Below, one piece after another: positions 36,233-43,564 of a stretch of DNA of 61,188 nucleotides (position 1 is the first letter of the stretch; every line of letters begins with the position of its first letter). This DNA is from a virus: the IMG/VR virus record IMGVR_UViG_3300021088_000012, positions 1 through 61,188 of that record. The stretch is one strand, 5' to 3'. The position numbers were made by a program, and so were the translations under genes. The notes beneath the pieces were generated by a model. That model had not been told where the DNA came from. It saw only the letters and a list, made by a program, of their open reading frames with translations, and ran no database searches.

Positions 36233-36574
36233 ATGAATCAAGAAGAAAGCAACGAAAGAGAAGCCCGGGAGGAGCGATATAGGGGATCTCAGGAAGACAT
36301 TATGATCATTCGAAAAGAATTGAATAAACTCACAGGAGAAGTGGGGAAACTGGTTACGGCCTTTAAGGGAAATGACCTGGGAACTGAAGGAATGGTAGCA
36401 CAAGTACGGCAAGTTATTGAAGAACAAGCAAAAATGAAGCGACGACTAGATGAAATTGAACGAATCGCAAAAATTAATCAAAAATATCTTTTTGCCTTCA
36501 TTGGGACATTGGGGGTAGTATTGGGCTCCATTGCCAAAACAGTTATTGATCATTTATTTACAAAAAAACCATAA
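36233..36574 (+). CDS. Second coiled-coil/membrane protein, XhlA-like (113 aa)
   Basis: Start taken at the ATG 36233 (M-N-Q-E-E-S-N) rather than the TTG at 36212. Charged coiled coil up to about residue 85, then one span (Y-L-F-A-F-I-G-T-L-G-V-V-L-G) and a Lys tail. Paralogous layout to the preceding gene; together with the following holin candidate this is a lysis module. Confidence 0.65.
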   Translation: MNQEESNEREAREERYRGSQEDIMIIRKELNKLTGEVGKLVTAFKGNDLGTEGMVAQVRQVIEEQAKMKRRLDEIERIAKINQKYLFAFIGTLGVVLGSIAKTVIDHLFTKKP

Positions 36575-36576
36575 AT

Positions 36577-36975
36577 ATGCAACCCTCCAATCCTTTAATT
36601 AATTTCCTGCGGGAGAGTCTGAACCGGCTGAAGACGAAAAAACCGAAATATTTCATTTGGTGGCAATATATCACCGGGGCTATGGCACTGATCACCTGGC
36701 TGCCTACTCTGCTGACAAACTTGGGAGTCACCCTGCCGGCAGCGGCTACAAGTATTATGGTGAAACTGGTGGCCGCATGCACCACTGGTGTGTTATTCAC
36801 AAGCCAACTCACCACCTCAAGCCCCGTCCAGGCGGTCACCAAGGATGGCGCCGTGCTGAAGCAGACAGATGCGCAGGTTTTGCCTTTCACCGCTGCTAAT
36901 GAGGTTAAACGGGCGCAAGATGCAAGAGTACCCAATACATCCACTACTTTGGCCGAAGTAAAGGCAATCAAGTGA
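36577..36975 (+). CDS. Holin-like membrane protein (132 aa)
   Basis: Basic N terminus, two hydrophobic segments (about residues 26-50, I-T-G-A-M-A-L-I-T-W-L-P-T-L-L, and 56-82) and a hydrophilic C-terminal tail. Class II holin topology, just upstream of the endolysin. It would form the membrane lesion that releases or triggers the lysin. Confidence 0.65.
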   Translation: MQPSNPLINFLRESLNRLKTKKPKYFIWWQYITGAMALITWLPTLLTNLGVTLPAAATSIMVKLVAACTTGVLFTSQLTTSSPVQAVTKDGAVLKQTDAQVLPFTAANEVKRAQDARVPNTSTTLAEVKAIK

Positions 36976-37064
36976 CACGAAATGACATCAAATTGATTCT
37001 TTTATACCTCGCGGCCTTTATTGTATTTTTGGCGGTCATGATCCTCATTTCACAATTTAAATAA
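36972..37064 (+). CDS. Single-span peptide, GTG start (30 aa)
   Basis: GTG overlaps the stop of the holin candidate (GTGA). Short polar N terminus, then one hydrophobic segment (L-I-L-L-Y-L-A-A-F-I-V-F-L-A-V-M-I-L-I). May be a holin regulator (antiholin-like) by position. Confidence 0.5.
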   Translation: MTRNDIKLILLYLAAFIVFLAVMILISQFK

Positions 37065-37069
37065 TCAAC

Positions 37070-37558
37070 ATGAAAATTCTCTATTTGCTCCTCGTTTTAT
37101 CGATGGCGGTTTCGACGGCTTTTTCTCAGAGCATTTTTGAACCACTCCCAACGCATGGATTCGCCCCTCCCAACAAGCCATCCATTCGAGCACGGGCAAC
37201 CGTTATTACCGCAGTGGGTGATTCCATTTTTAGCGGATTCCGAATAGGTGGTATTTCTGCCCTGGTTGCCATCGGAACGAATAGTACTTCAGCTATTTAT
37301 GCCGGGTTCACGGCCGGATATGAGCATGACACAAAGAAAGTATCAACCGGCAGATGGACCACCGATTATGCCATTGAGGGGGGCATATATGGCGGGGCCG
37401 GTAAGCAGGCCCCAACGAACTGGCAAACCACTGGAGCTATCGGCTTATCGGTAGTTCTGCTAAATAAGCATCTGGTATTAGGTATACTGTATGATTTTGT
37501 AATAAGAAAGCCACTGGCCGCTACGGGTCCGAATGGGTACTTAACGCCAACAAATTAA
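37070..37558 (+). CDS. Outer-membrane-like secreted protein (162 aa)
   Basis: Signal peptide with cleavage before Gln (T-A-F-S then Q-S-I-F). The mature part has alternating hydrophobic strands with Gly/Ala and terminal aromatic residues (I-G-G-I-S-A-L-V-A-I-G, A-I-Y-A-G-F-T-A-G-Y), as in small beta-barrels. In the lysis block it could act on the outer membrane at lysis or alter the surface against superinfection. Inference only. Confidence 0.65.
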   Translation: MKILYLLLVLSMAVSTAFSQSIFEPLPTHGFAPPNKPSIRARATVITAVGDSIFSGFRIGGISALVAIGTNSTSAIYAGFTAGYEHDTKKVSTGRWTTDYAIEGGIYGGAGKQAPTNWQTTGAIGLSVVLLNKHLVLGILYDFVIRKPLAATGPNGYLTPTN

Positions 37559-37656
37559 TGACCCCCAGAAGACACATATTCATTATTCTATTTTGGTCCA
37601 TTATCCTTTCTATTGCATTGATATTCATATTAATATTAGTTATTCCAAAGTTATGA
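37558..37656 (+). CDS. Single-span membrane peptide (32 aa)
   Basis: ATG one base inside the previous stop (TAATG) and stop overlapping the endolysin start (ATGA). Basic N terminus (P-R-R-H) and an almost pure Ile/Leu span. Coupling to endolysin suggests a lysis accessory role. Confidence 0.55.
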   Translation: MTPRRHIFIILFWSIILSIALIFILILVIPKL

Positions 37657-38099
37657 GCTCACAACAGGAACTTCTGAAGAAATATGGTCCCCCCGCCGGC
37701 GGATATATAGCCAAATATTGTGTTACCTGGGCAGTGCAGCAGGCCTTCCCCTGGTTCCCGGTGAGCCACTTCCTGATAAATAGCGACTTCATGCGGGTTC
37801 TATTTAAGGCGTTTACCGAACTGCAGGCAGCGGGCTTGCATACCGAAATAAATACCTTTGATGGGTGCTATAATGACCGGGATGTAAGAGGGAGCACTTC
37901 TACTTCCCTTCATGCCTGGGCAGCAGCTATTGACCTGAATGCGGCATCCAATGGTATGATTGTCGGTCCAACGCCGGAACAGCGGAAAGGATCTTGGTCT
38001 GATGGCTTTATAAGTACTATGAAGACGGCCGGGGTATTTTACGGGGGTGATTTCATTCATAGGGCCGACCCGATGCATTGGGCACTTCTGGATGGCTGA
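37653..38099 (+). CDS. Endolysin, M15-family L-Ala-D-Glu/D-Ala-D-Ala peptidase (148 aa)
   Basis: Cuts peptide cross-bridges of peptidoglycan at lysis. Start at 37653, coupled to the upstream peptide; the open frame further upstream reads that peptide in another frame. Zinc ligands typical of M15: S-L-H-A-W-A-A-A-I-D (His87, Asp94) and D-P-M-H-W (His142). The R-D-V-R-G-S-T-S-T segment precedes the first His as in phage VanY-like lysins. No signal peptide, so export depends on the holin. Confidence 0.9.
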   Translation: MSSQQELLKKYGPPAGGYIAKYCVTWAVQQAFPWFPVSHFLINSDFMRVLFKAFTELQAAGLHTEINTFDGCYNDRDVRGSTSTSLHAWAAAIDLNAASNGMIVGPTPEQRKGSWSDGFISTMKTAGVFYGGDFIHRADPMHWALLDG

Positions 38100-38127
38100 T
38101 ACACGATAATTTTATGCCTTAACCTTT

Positions 38128-38157
38128 GCCCCTGGGTTTCTACCCGGGGCTTTTTAT
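38128..38157 (+). terminator. Terminator after the late operon
   Basis: GCCCC-T-GGGT / ACCC-GGGGC hairpin with TTTC loop and five following Ts. Ends the structural/lysis block. Confidence 0.85.
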
Positions 38158-38283
38158 TGCCTTTTATATCAACAAGTTGTATTAAATGTACAAAATTAAT
38201 TAAAAAATGTACGTAAAATATTATGAAGTTAACAAATAATGACGTAATATTACATCAGCAACAAAGCAAACAAATCCAACTTT
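38158..38283 (+). promoter_or_regulatory. Early-region control segment with paired AAATGTAC boxes
   Basis: No coding sequence that I trust. Two identical AAATGTAC boxes at 38184-38191 and 38205-38212, start to start 21 bp (two helical turns), and the palindrome GTAATATTAC at 38244-38253. This is what a repressor or activator site in front of early genes would look like. Confidence 0.5.
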
Positions 38284-38379
38284 ATGAAAAAGGAAACCAT
38301 TTTTGCCCTGGCAAACTACTTTTTACCCATCTTAATCTTTACAGCAATCGGACTTTTGATCTTTTCTTTTATAAAATAA
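38284..38379 (+). CDS. Single-span membrane peptide (31 aa)
   Basis: M-K-K-E-T start and one span (L-P-I-L-I-F-T-A-I-G-L-L-I-F). First probable gene after the control segment. A GCCCGGGT / ACCCGGGGC hairpin (38394-38433) follows it. Confidence 0.5.
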   Translation: MKKETIFALANYFLPILIFTAIGLLIFSFIK

Positions 38380-38449
38380 TCACGGACGGTCATAAGCCCG
38401 GGTACTACTCGAAAGACATAGACCCGGGGCTTTCTACAAACTTTCAATT

Positions 38450-38695
38450 ATGCAAATACCGAAGGAGCTTTTGGAAAAATGGAAGAGTCTTAGAAGCCGG
38501 GGAGACACGGCAGGCATTTTGCAGATCATGGGATTGAAGCCAGATAAAAAAGACTCTGTAATTTCTGCTATTTCCAGGACTTTCAAGGATGAAAGACGCC
38601 GTTGTCCTGATCACCTTTTCATGGCACTCCGGACCTTCTATGAAGGAAAGGAAAAAAAATTATTCACCAACAAAAACGATGAAAATGGAAAATGA
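38450..38695 (+). CDS. Small regulator-like protein (81 aa)
   Basis: W-K-S-L-R-S-R-G-D-T-A-G-I-L-Q-I-M-G-L-K followed by a second helix pair and F-Y-E-G-K-E-K-K resembles the helix-turn-helix layout of small XRE-type phage regulators. The recognition helix is not clear-cut. Located at the head of the early region, which fits a regulator. Confidence 0.6.
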   Translation: MQIPKELLEKWKSLRSRGDTAGILQIMGLKPDKKDSVISAISRTFKDERRRCPDHLFMALRTFYEGKEKKLFTNKNDENGK

Positions 38696-38978
38696 TATCG
38701 AACTCGCCCCCCAGGACGTGGCCATGCAGGCATTCCTGACCCGGTTCCCAGTCCCTCTCACCCGGGTAAGGATCTCCGATGATGGAAAGAAGATGATCTA
38801 CCGCTTGCGGGGCTCAAAGATGGTGGAGCAATATCTTCAGGTGGCCCGGTGGACCATTGTGGGATTCAACCTTCCATTAGTTGCCAAAAGGGACCGATTT
38901 TTAATCGGAGACTTAGTTCTTCAGGATGATATTGAAATTAGTTACTCACCAGCAGCGGAGGCTCTCCCCTGCTACTAA
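38679..38978 (+). CDS. Hypothetical protein (99 aa)
   Basis: Start at 38679 (or 38685), overlapping the upstream gene by 17 bp. Soluble, alpha/beta, with V-R-I-S-D-D-G-K-K-M-I-Y-R-L-R-G-S-K. No family recognised. Confidence 0.6.
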   Translation: MKMENDIELAPQDVAMQAFLTRFPVPLTRVRISDDGKKMIYRLRGSKMVEQYLQVARWTIVGFNLPLVAKRDRFLIGDLVLQDDIEISYSPAAEALPCY

Positions 38979-38989
38979 ACCCCATTCTC

Positions 38990-39196
38990 ATGAAAATAAT
39001 TCTTTGGATGCTCTTTTTTGTCACGGTAGCTCTCCTGGCTGGGGATCTGATCTATATGGTCAAATTCGCCACTTTTACCCGGAATGCTTTCTTTTGGCTG
39101 GCTATAATTGCATTTTTGGAATGTCTGGTTTTTATCTGCGTAATTATATGGAATAAGGAAATTAGCGAAAATACGACCCCCTATGAACCATTTTGA
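38990..39196 (+). CDS. Two-span membrane protein (68 aa)
   Basis: Hydrophobic segments about 3-24 and 34-56 with an acidic C-terminal tail. No family recognised. Confidence 0.6.
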   Translation: MKIILWMLFFVTVALLAGDLIYMVKFATFTRNAFFWLAIIAFLECLVFICVIIWNKEISENTTPYEPF

Positions 39197-39290
39197 GGCC
39201 TGCGTGCTAGCCGGGGTAATTGTATTTGGCTTCTATTGGATCCTGGCCCGCTATGCTGGCGGTGATCCGGAAGATAAAAACGGGAGGTAA
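39183..39290 (+). CDS. Small membrane peptide (35 aa)
   Basis: Overlaps the previous gene by 14 bp. One hydrophobic segment (C-V-L-A-G-V-I-V-F-G-F-Y-W-I-L) then a charged tail. A CGGGAGG/CCTCCCG-type hairpin (39281-39302) covers the stop but has no T run. Confidence 0.5.
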   Translation: MNHFEACVLAGVIVFGFYWILARYAGGDPEDKNGR

Positions 39291-39339
39291 TCACTCCTCC
39301 CGTCCAACGTGTCAACAATCAAATTCAAACAAAATTTCT

Positions 39340-39681
39340 ATGTCAGAACGAATTTACAGAAAAACTATTACTTTCAGTTTTTCTATCCCGATAACTTCAT
39401 TGGAGAAAAACAAATCCCTGTTTTCATCGGTCAATGTTGGGGAAATAACCGTCTATGGAAAAGGTAAAGTCCTCAAAGAACCCGCCACGGATAGCCCCTA
39501 TGCCTTCCAGACGGAGGAGGAGCGCGGCTGGGTGGAGATCAATCTGACCGGCGTGTTTTTCAAGGATGTGGATATCCTGCCCGTATTTCAGAATATGAAG
39601 GAATGCCGGGACGTGCGCCGGGCTCTCCTGGAAGCCAGCGCCAATAATTGTCTGACCATTTATTTTGAAAATCACAAATAA
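39340..39681 (+). CDS. Hypothetical protein (113 aa)
   Basis: Start at 39340 (M-S-E-R-I-Y), preceded by an A-rich leader; the open frame upstream is non-coding in style. Beta-rich N-terminal two thirds (F-S-F-S-I-P, G-E-I-T-V-Y-G-K-G-K) and helical C terminus. No family recognised. Confidence 0.65.
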   Translation: MSERIYRKTITFSFSIPITSLEKNKSLFSSVNVGEITVYGKGKVLKEPATDSPYAFQTEEERGWVEINLTGVFFKDVDILPVFQNMKECRDVRRALLEASANNCLTIYFENHK

Positions 39682-39715
39682 TTCGTATTTTGTCTGTGCT
39701 TATTCACGTTCAATC

Positions 39716-39820
39716 ATGAAATTATTAAAATTCAAACGCTCGCAGCCGAATGCACTTCCTCCCTTCCGGGTTGATCGTGATAAGCCTTTTGGTTGCGGGC
39801 CTTTGTTTTTATGGAACTGA
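39716..39820 (+). CDS. Short basic peptide (34 aa)
   Basis: M-K-L-L-K-F-K-R-S then a Pro-rich region. Its end overlaps the HNH-AP2 gene start by 10 bp, so it may be a short real gene or what is left of a gene cut by that insertion: the AAGCCTTTTGGT in it recurs just inside the endonuclease gene. Confidence 0.4.
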   Translation: MKLLKFKRSQPNALPPFRVDRDKPFGCGPLFLWN

Positions 39821-40296
39821 TAATTAATTCAAAGCCTTTTGGTATCAAGGTTGTTTTTTATGATGATCAATTTGACGGTTTTATAAAATCAAAGAATTGG
39901 ACCATTGTAAAAAGAGATGAAATATTCTATGCCGTCAGCAGAATAAAAGAAAATGGAGTTGTAAAGGTAAAGTACTTACATACTGTTTTATTTAAATGCC
40001 CGAAAGGAAAAATAATAGATCATCGTGACGGCAATGGATTAAATAATAAATCATCAAATATTCGTTTTGTTAGTGAATCTCAAAATTTAATGAACCGCGG
40101 TGCTCCACTTTCAAATACTACAGGATTCAAGGGAGTGCACAAACGCAGAGATACAGGTAAATTTGATGTACGTATAAGTGCGCATGGGATTCAATATTAT
40201 GGCGGTTGTTTTGATTCTCTTATTGAAGCGGCCAAACGATATAATGAGCTTGCAATTATTCATCACGGCGAATTTGCCAAATTAAATGTAATATAA
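39811..40296 (+). CDS. HNH homing endonuclease with AP2 DNA-binding domain (161 aa)
   Basis: Start at 39811. HNH part: Y-L-H-T-V-L, then I-D-H-R-D-G-N-G-L-N-N-K-S-S-N-I-R and S-Q-N-L-M-N. C-terminal AP2 domain: G-F-K-G-V-H-K-R-R-D-T-G-K-F-D-V-R-I, Y-G-G-C-F-D-S-L-I-E-A-A-K-R-Y-N. A frequent mobile gene type in phages. AT-rich. Immediately upstream of the GHKL-like gene. Confidence 0.92.
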   Translation: MELIINSKPFGIKVVFYDDQFDGFIKSKNWTIVKRDEIFYAVSRIKENGVVKVKYLHTVLFKCPKGKIIDHRDGNGLNNKSSNIRFVSESQNLMNRGAPLSNTTGFKGVHKRRDTGKFDVRISAHGIQYYGGCFDSLIEAAKRYNELAIIHHGEFAKLNVI

Positions 40297-40297
40297 A

Positions 40298-41578
40298 ATG
40301 CGCTATTTAAAAATTGAAAACAACGGAATATTAGATATTAGATTAGTTGCCTTAATGGGAGGCACAACCAAGTCTAATCAGGAATTCAAAATAGGACATT
40401 TTGGATCCGGCCTTAAATATTCTCTGGCTTTTTTTTTCCGTCATAATCTGGATTTCAAAATATTTGCCGGTACCGAAGAAATAAAGATTTCATTAGATAC
40501 CGAAATTATTCGTGAGGAAAATTTCGACATAATTTGTATCAATGGTCATAGGACCAGTATTACGACCAAAATGGGCGAGGATTGGAAAGCCTGGATGGTA
40601 ATTCGTGAACTTTGGTCGAATGCCCTGGATGAAGGTGGAGAATCAAAATATGTCACATCTAAAATTGAGGCAACTGAAGGAAAGACCACTTTTTATATTC
40701 AGGTTGATCAACAAATTCAGGAAGTTTTAGACCATTGGACGAAATACTTTATTCACGGGATTGAACCTATGAGCAGTACACAACAATACGATATTTATCC
40801 TGGCGGTCCTACTCTTAGGATTTATAAAAATGGCGTTCTCATTCAGGAATCCGATAAAACAAAAAGCCTTTTTTCCTACGATATAAAAAATGCCTCTCTA
40901 AATGAGTTGAGGGAATTTAAAGGATCAACTGGTTATGAGGTCACGCACGCAATTTTCGGCGCTAACGAAAAAGTTGCTGATTATTTTCTTCAGCATATTC
41001 AGGATGACCACTATGAGGGCGGTGATCTTTCTTATGACTGGTATACCGACTCATGGGGGGAACCTTGGAAAAAGGCATTGGGCAGCGCAAAATTAATTCA
41101 TCAAAAGGCCCTGGAATCCATTCGGCAATCGGGGGTGCAAATTCCTGATGATAAATACGTCATTGTTCCAAAAAGCGTTTTTGCATCGATGACCAAACAA
41201 TTCGAGCATGTAAGTGCCCTCCGGATCGCCTCTAAGGTTGGGGAGTTCTTTGAGGATCATAGCCAGGAAGCTGAAAGCAAAATCAAACAGGGACTTGTGA
41301 TCTTGGAGGCATGCGGCTACCACATTCATCCGGAATTAACCTTTGTATTCGGATATTTCGGGGATAAGAAAGTACAAGCCAGGGTATCCTTGGATGAAAA
41401 AAAGGTATATATCAGTAATACCTTGGTTCAGGCTTCCCTCCATGCTATTGTTGCCACTCTTTTGGAGGAAAATGAGCATTTTACAACTGGCATGCAAGAT
41501 TGCAGCAGGGAGTTTCAACAGCATTTCATAAATCTCTATGCGCGTGAATTGCTTGCAAAAAATAAGATTGAAATTTAG
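40298..41578 (+). CDS. GHKL-type ATPase-like protein with permuted motif order (426 aa)
   Basis: The N terminus has a lid/G-box-like stretch: G-G-T-T-K-S (21-26) and I-G-H-F-G-S-G-L-K (32-40), followed by strands and only then an N-box-like helix, I-R-E-L-W-S-N-A-L-D-E (Glu104, Asn108, Asp111). In Hsp90/gyrase/MutL ATPases the N-box comes first, so the order looks circularly permuted. Near the C terminus E-E-N-E-H-F-T-T-G-x-x-D (390-401) resembles a degenerate H-E-xx-H helix. Probably ATP-binding; partner and function unknown. Next to recombination genes. Confidence 0.6.
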   Translation: MRYLKIENNGILDIRLVALMGGTTKSNQEFKIGHFGSGLKYSLAFFFRHNLDFKIFAGTEEIKISLDTEIIREENFDIICINGHRTSITTKMGEDWKAWMVIRELWSNALDEGGESKYVTSKIEATEGKTTFYIQVDQQIQEVLDHWTKYFIHGIEPMSSTQQYDIYPGGPTLRIYKNGVLIQESDKTKSLFSYDIKNASLNELREFKGSTGYEVTHAIFGANEKVADYFLQHIQDDHYEGGDLSYDWYTDSWGEPWKKALGSAKLIHQKALESIRQSGVQIPDDKYVIVPKSVFASMTKQFEHVSALRIASKVGEFFEDHSQEAESKIKQGLVILEACGYHIHPELTFVFGYFGDKKVQARVSLDEKKVYISNTLVQASLHAIVATLLEENEHFTTGMQDCSREFQQHFINLYARELLAKNKIEI

Positions 41579-41587
41579 TCCGTACCC

Positions 41588-41618
41588 TTTCATATATCAG
41601 CAAAAACAATTATCTTTC
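41588..41618 (+). promoter_or_regulatory. Bacteroidota-type promoter of the recombination operon
   Basis: TTTC (41588-41591), 19-bp spacer, TATCTTTC (41611-41618), close to the Bacteroidota pattern TTTG-n19-TAnnTTTG, 26 bp before the annealing protein start. Confidence 0.55.
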
Positions 41619-41643
41619 AGACTCAACGTAAAATCAATCAAAC

Positions 41644-42363
41644 ATGTCAGAAAACCTCCCCGCCAAACAGGGAAAAGTGTCCCTGCCAACACTCCAGGAT
41701 CTCTACGATGATAAGGAACTGGCTACCAAGCTCAACGACCTAAATAAGTTGCTCAATGCCCAACCTCGGGCCGAATGGGTTAAGATCAATGCTTTCGCCA
41801 ACAATTCAAAGTACTTGCCTATTGAGCGGGTTGAATACCTGCTGACCTCAATTTACATTAAATGGCGGGTGGAAATAAAATCCTGTCAGGTGATTGCGAA
41901 TAGTTGCGTAACCATTCTCCGGCTCTTTGTTTTGGACCCGATTACCGGGGAATGGGATTGGCAGGACGGTATCGGAGCCTCTCCTATTCAGACCGCTAAA
42001 GGGGCTGCGGCTACCGATTTCACACAGGTTAATACGGCCGCCGTTCAGATGGCAGCACCGGCCAGCGAGTCGATGGCATTTAAGGATGCGGCTGAGAAAT
42101 TTGGTAAATTATTTGGAAAAGACCTGAACCGGAAGGATGAAATAAATTATGCTCCCATGCAGGAAGCTAAGTTCAAGAGTTCTGATCCGGACCCTGTTAT
42201 CCCCATCCCGCAGGAATTAAGGGACGCAATATCCCTGGCAGACGTTCCTAACCTGAGTGCCATATTCAATACGAATAAGGGGGAATTCGGTAGCAATCCG
42301 GAATTTATGCAGTTACTCACTGCCAGGAAAATTGAATTACGTACCCCTAAATCCGAAGAATAA
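41644..42363 (+). CDS. Single-strand annealing protein, Rad52/Sak-like (239 aa)
   Basis: Binds single-stranded DNA and anneals complementary strands in phage recombination. Motifs: I-K-W-R-V-E-I-K ... V-T-I-L-R-L-F-V-L-D, D-G-I-G-A-S, and A-S-E-S-M-A-F-K-D-A-A-E-K-F-G-K-L-F-G-K-D-L-N (about 138-160), the hallmark of the Sak/Rad52-type core. One-base overlap with the exonuclease gene fits the exonuclease-annealase pair. Confidence 0.8.
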   Translation: MSENLPAKQGKVSLPTLQDLYDDKELATKLNDLNKLLNAQPRAEWVKINAFANNSKYLPIERVEYLLTSIYIKWRVEIKSCQVIANSCVTILRLFVLDPITGEWDWQDGIGASPIQTAKGAAATDFTQVNTAAVQMAAPASESMAFKDAAEKFGKLFGKDLNRKDEINYAPMQEAKFKSSDPDPVIPIPQELRDAISLADVPNLSAIFNTNKGEFGSNPEFMQLLTARKIELRTPKSEE

Positions 42364-43241
42364 TGGAAGCCATTGTAAGCCGCCAGGATCAGATTGATGC
42401 TATCATTAGAAAACTGATTCACGGCGAAGATCACCTATCCTTTACGTCTTTAAATGCCTTCCGCCGGTGTCCCGTGAGCTTCATTGATTATAAACTCCAT
42501 AAGATTCAGGAGACTGAGGAAGAGAGTGCAGCCATGAAATTCGGAGCAATGTTGCACGTTCTGGTGCTGGAGCCACATGATTTTGACAATCGATTTTATA
42601 CATTCGATGATTCGGATAAATGCCAAGAGCTTATTGCCGGCGGCGCGAAGTCTCCCAGGGCGACCAAACAGTATAAGGAATGGTATGCCACGCAAGCGGG
42701 ATCCGCCGGGGACAGAACCATCGTGAAACCGCAGGAGGCTGCGCATGCTCGCCTGGTGGCCTATAATCTTAAGAATAACCGTGCCGCTCGCCGTGTAATG
42801 GATATGTGCCCGGTCCATGAAAAAAAGATTTCCTGGCAGCATAAAAACTTCAATTTTAAGGGATTCATTGACGGAGATGGGGAACATGCGATGTTTGACC
42901 TTAAAAGCATGGCCGATGCCGAAAAAAGGAAAGCGCAGCGGGCAATCACTGACAAAGGTATGTATATACAGGCAGCATGCTACCAGTACGGATCCGGCCT
43001 AACCAAAATGAAACAGCACTATATTATCGCAGTGGATAAAATGAGTGGGGTTTCCGTACATGAACTTCATCCTCGATTGCTTGAAAAGGGATTGGAAGAT
43101 TATATGCAGTTGGTGGACTATTTCAATGTCTGTATAGCTGAGGATGCTTTTGAAGAGTCCTTCGATTTTTGGGCAAAGTATCGGGAAGAGCGTTGGACGG
43201 GAATATTCTCAGCCGAATTACCTGGTTACATGCTTTGGTAG
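42363..43241 (+). CDS. PD-(D/E)xK exonuclease, RecE-like (292 aa)
   Basis: Resects DNA ends to feed the annealing protein. N-terminal L-S-F-T-S-L-N-A-F-R-R-C-P and A-M-K-F-G-A-M-L-H-V-L-V-L-E are the entry motifs of the DUF3799/YqaJ-RecE group; catalytic core F-K-G-F-I-D-G-D ... M-F-D-L-K-S (Asp179, Lys181), then the Q-A-A-C-Y-Q-Y motif. About 290 residues is usual for the nuclease domain alone. Confidence 0.85.
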   Translation: MEAIVSRQDQIDAIIRKLIHGEDHLSFTSLNAFRRCPVSFIDYKLHKIQETEEESAAMKFGAMLHVLVLEPHDFDNRFYTFDDSDKCQELIAGGAKSPRATKQYKEWYATQAGSAGDRTIVKPQEAAHARLVAYNLKNNRAARRVMDMCPVHEKKISWQHKNFNFKGFIDGDGEHAMFDLKSMADAEKRKAQRAITDKGMYIQAACYQYGSGLTKMKQHYIIAVDKMSGVSVHELHPRLLEKGLEDYMQLVDYFNVCIAEDAFEESFDFWAKYREERWTGIFSAELPGYMLW

Positions 43242-43268
43242 CTTTTTTTAACCTTTAAATTTTCACCC

Positions 43269-43562
43269 ATGTACGATCAAATAATTGCCAACCGCCCATC
43301 AATCATGAAGGGCCGCGCAGTGATCAGGGCAATCCACAATCCATTACGATTGAAGATTATTGAAATTCTTCATAAAAATGGGAAAATGACGGTTACGGAA
43401 ATTTTCGTAAAACTTCGGTTGGAACAATGCGTTGCCTCGACGGCCCTTGCCATACTTTTAAAAGCCGGCCTCGTTAAAAAGGAGGCCTCCGGAAAGTTGC
43501 GGTATTATTCACTCAATGACCAGGCTATCGGGCATGTGCTGGAAACCCTAGCAAAATTATAG
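43269..43562 (+). CDS. ArsR-like winged-helix regulator (97 aa)
   Basis: I-H-N-P-L-R-L-K-I-I-E-I-L followed by M-T-V-T-E-I-F-V-K-L, S-T-A-L-A-I-L-L-K-A-G-L-V and wing residues K-L-R-Y-Y-S-L is the ArsR winged-helix pattern. No metal-ligand Cys pair. Likely a dimeric transcription regulator of this region. Confidence 0.8.
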   Translation: MYDQIIANRPSIMKGRAVIRAIHNPLRLKIIEILHKNGKMTVTEIFVKLRLEQCVASTALAILLKAGLVKKEASGKLRYYSLNDQAIGHVLETLAKL

Positions 43563-43564
43563 GG

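Noticed and set aside
38223-38537. 104-residue open frame after the control segment
   Set aside because: It covers the single-span peptide gene (38284) and a hairpin in another frame, and shows no protein-like pattern.
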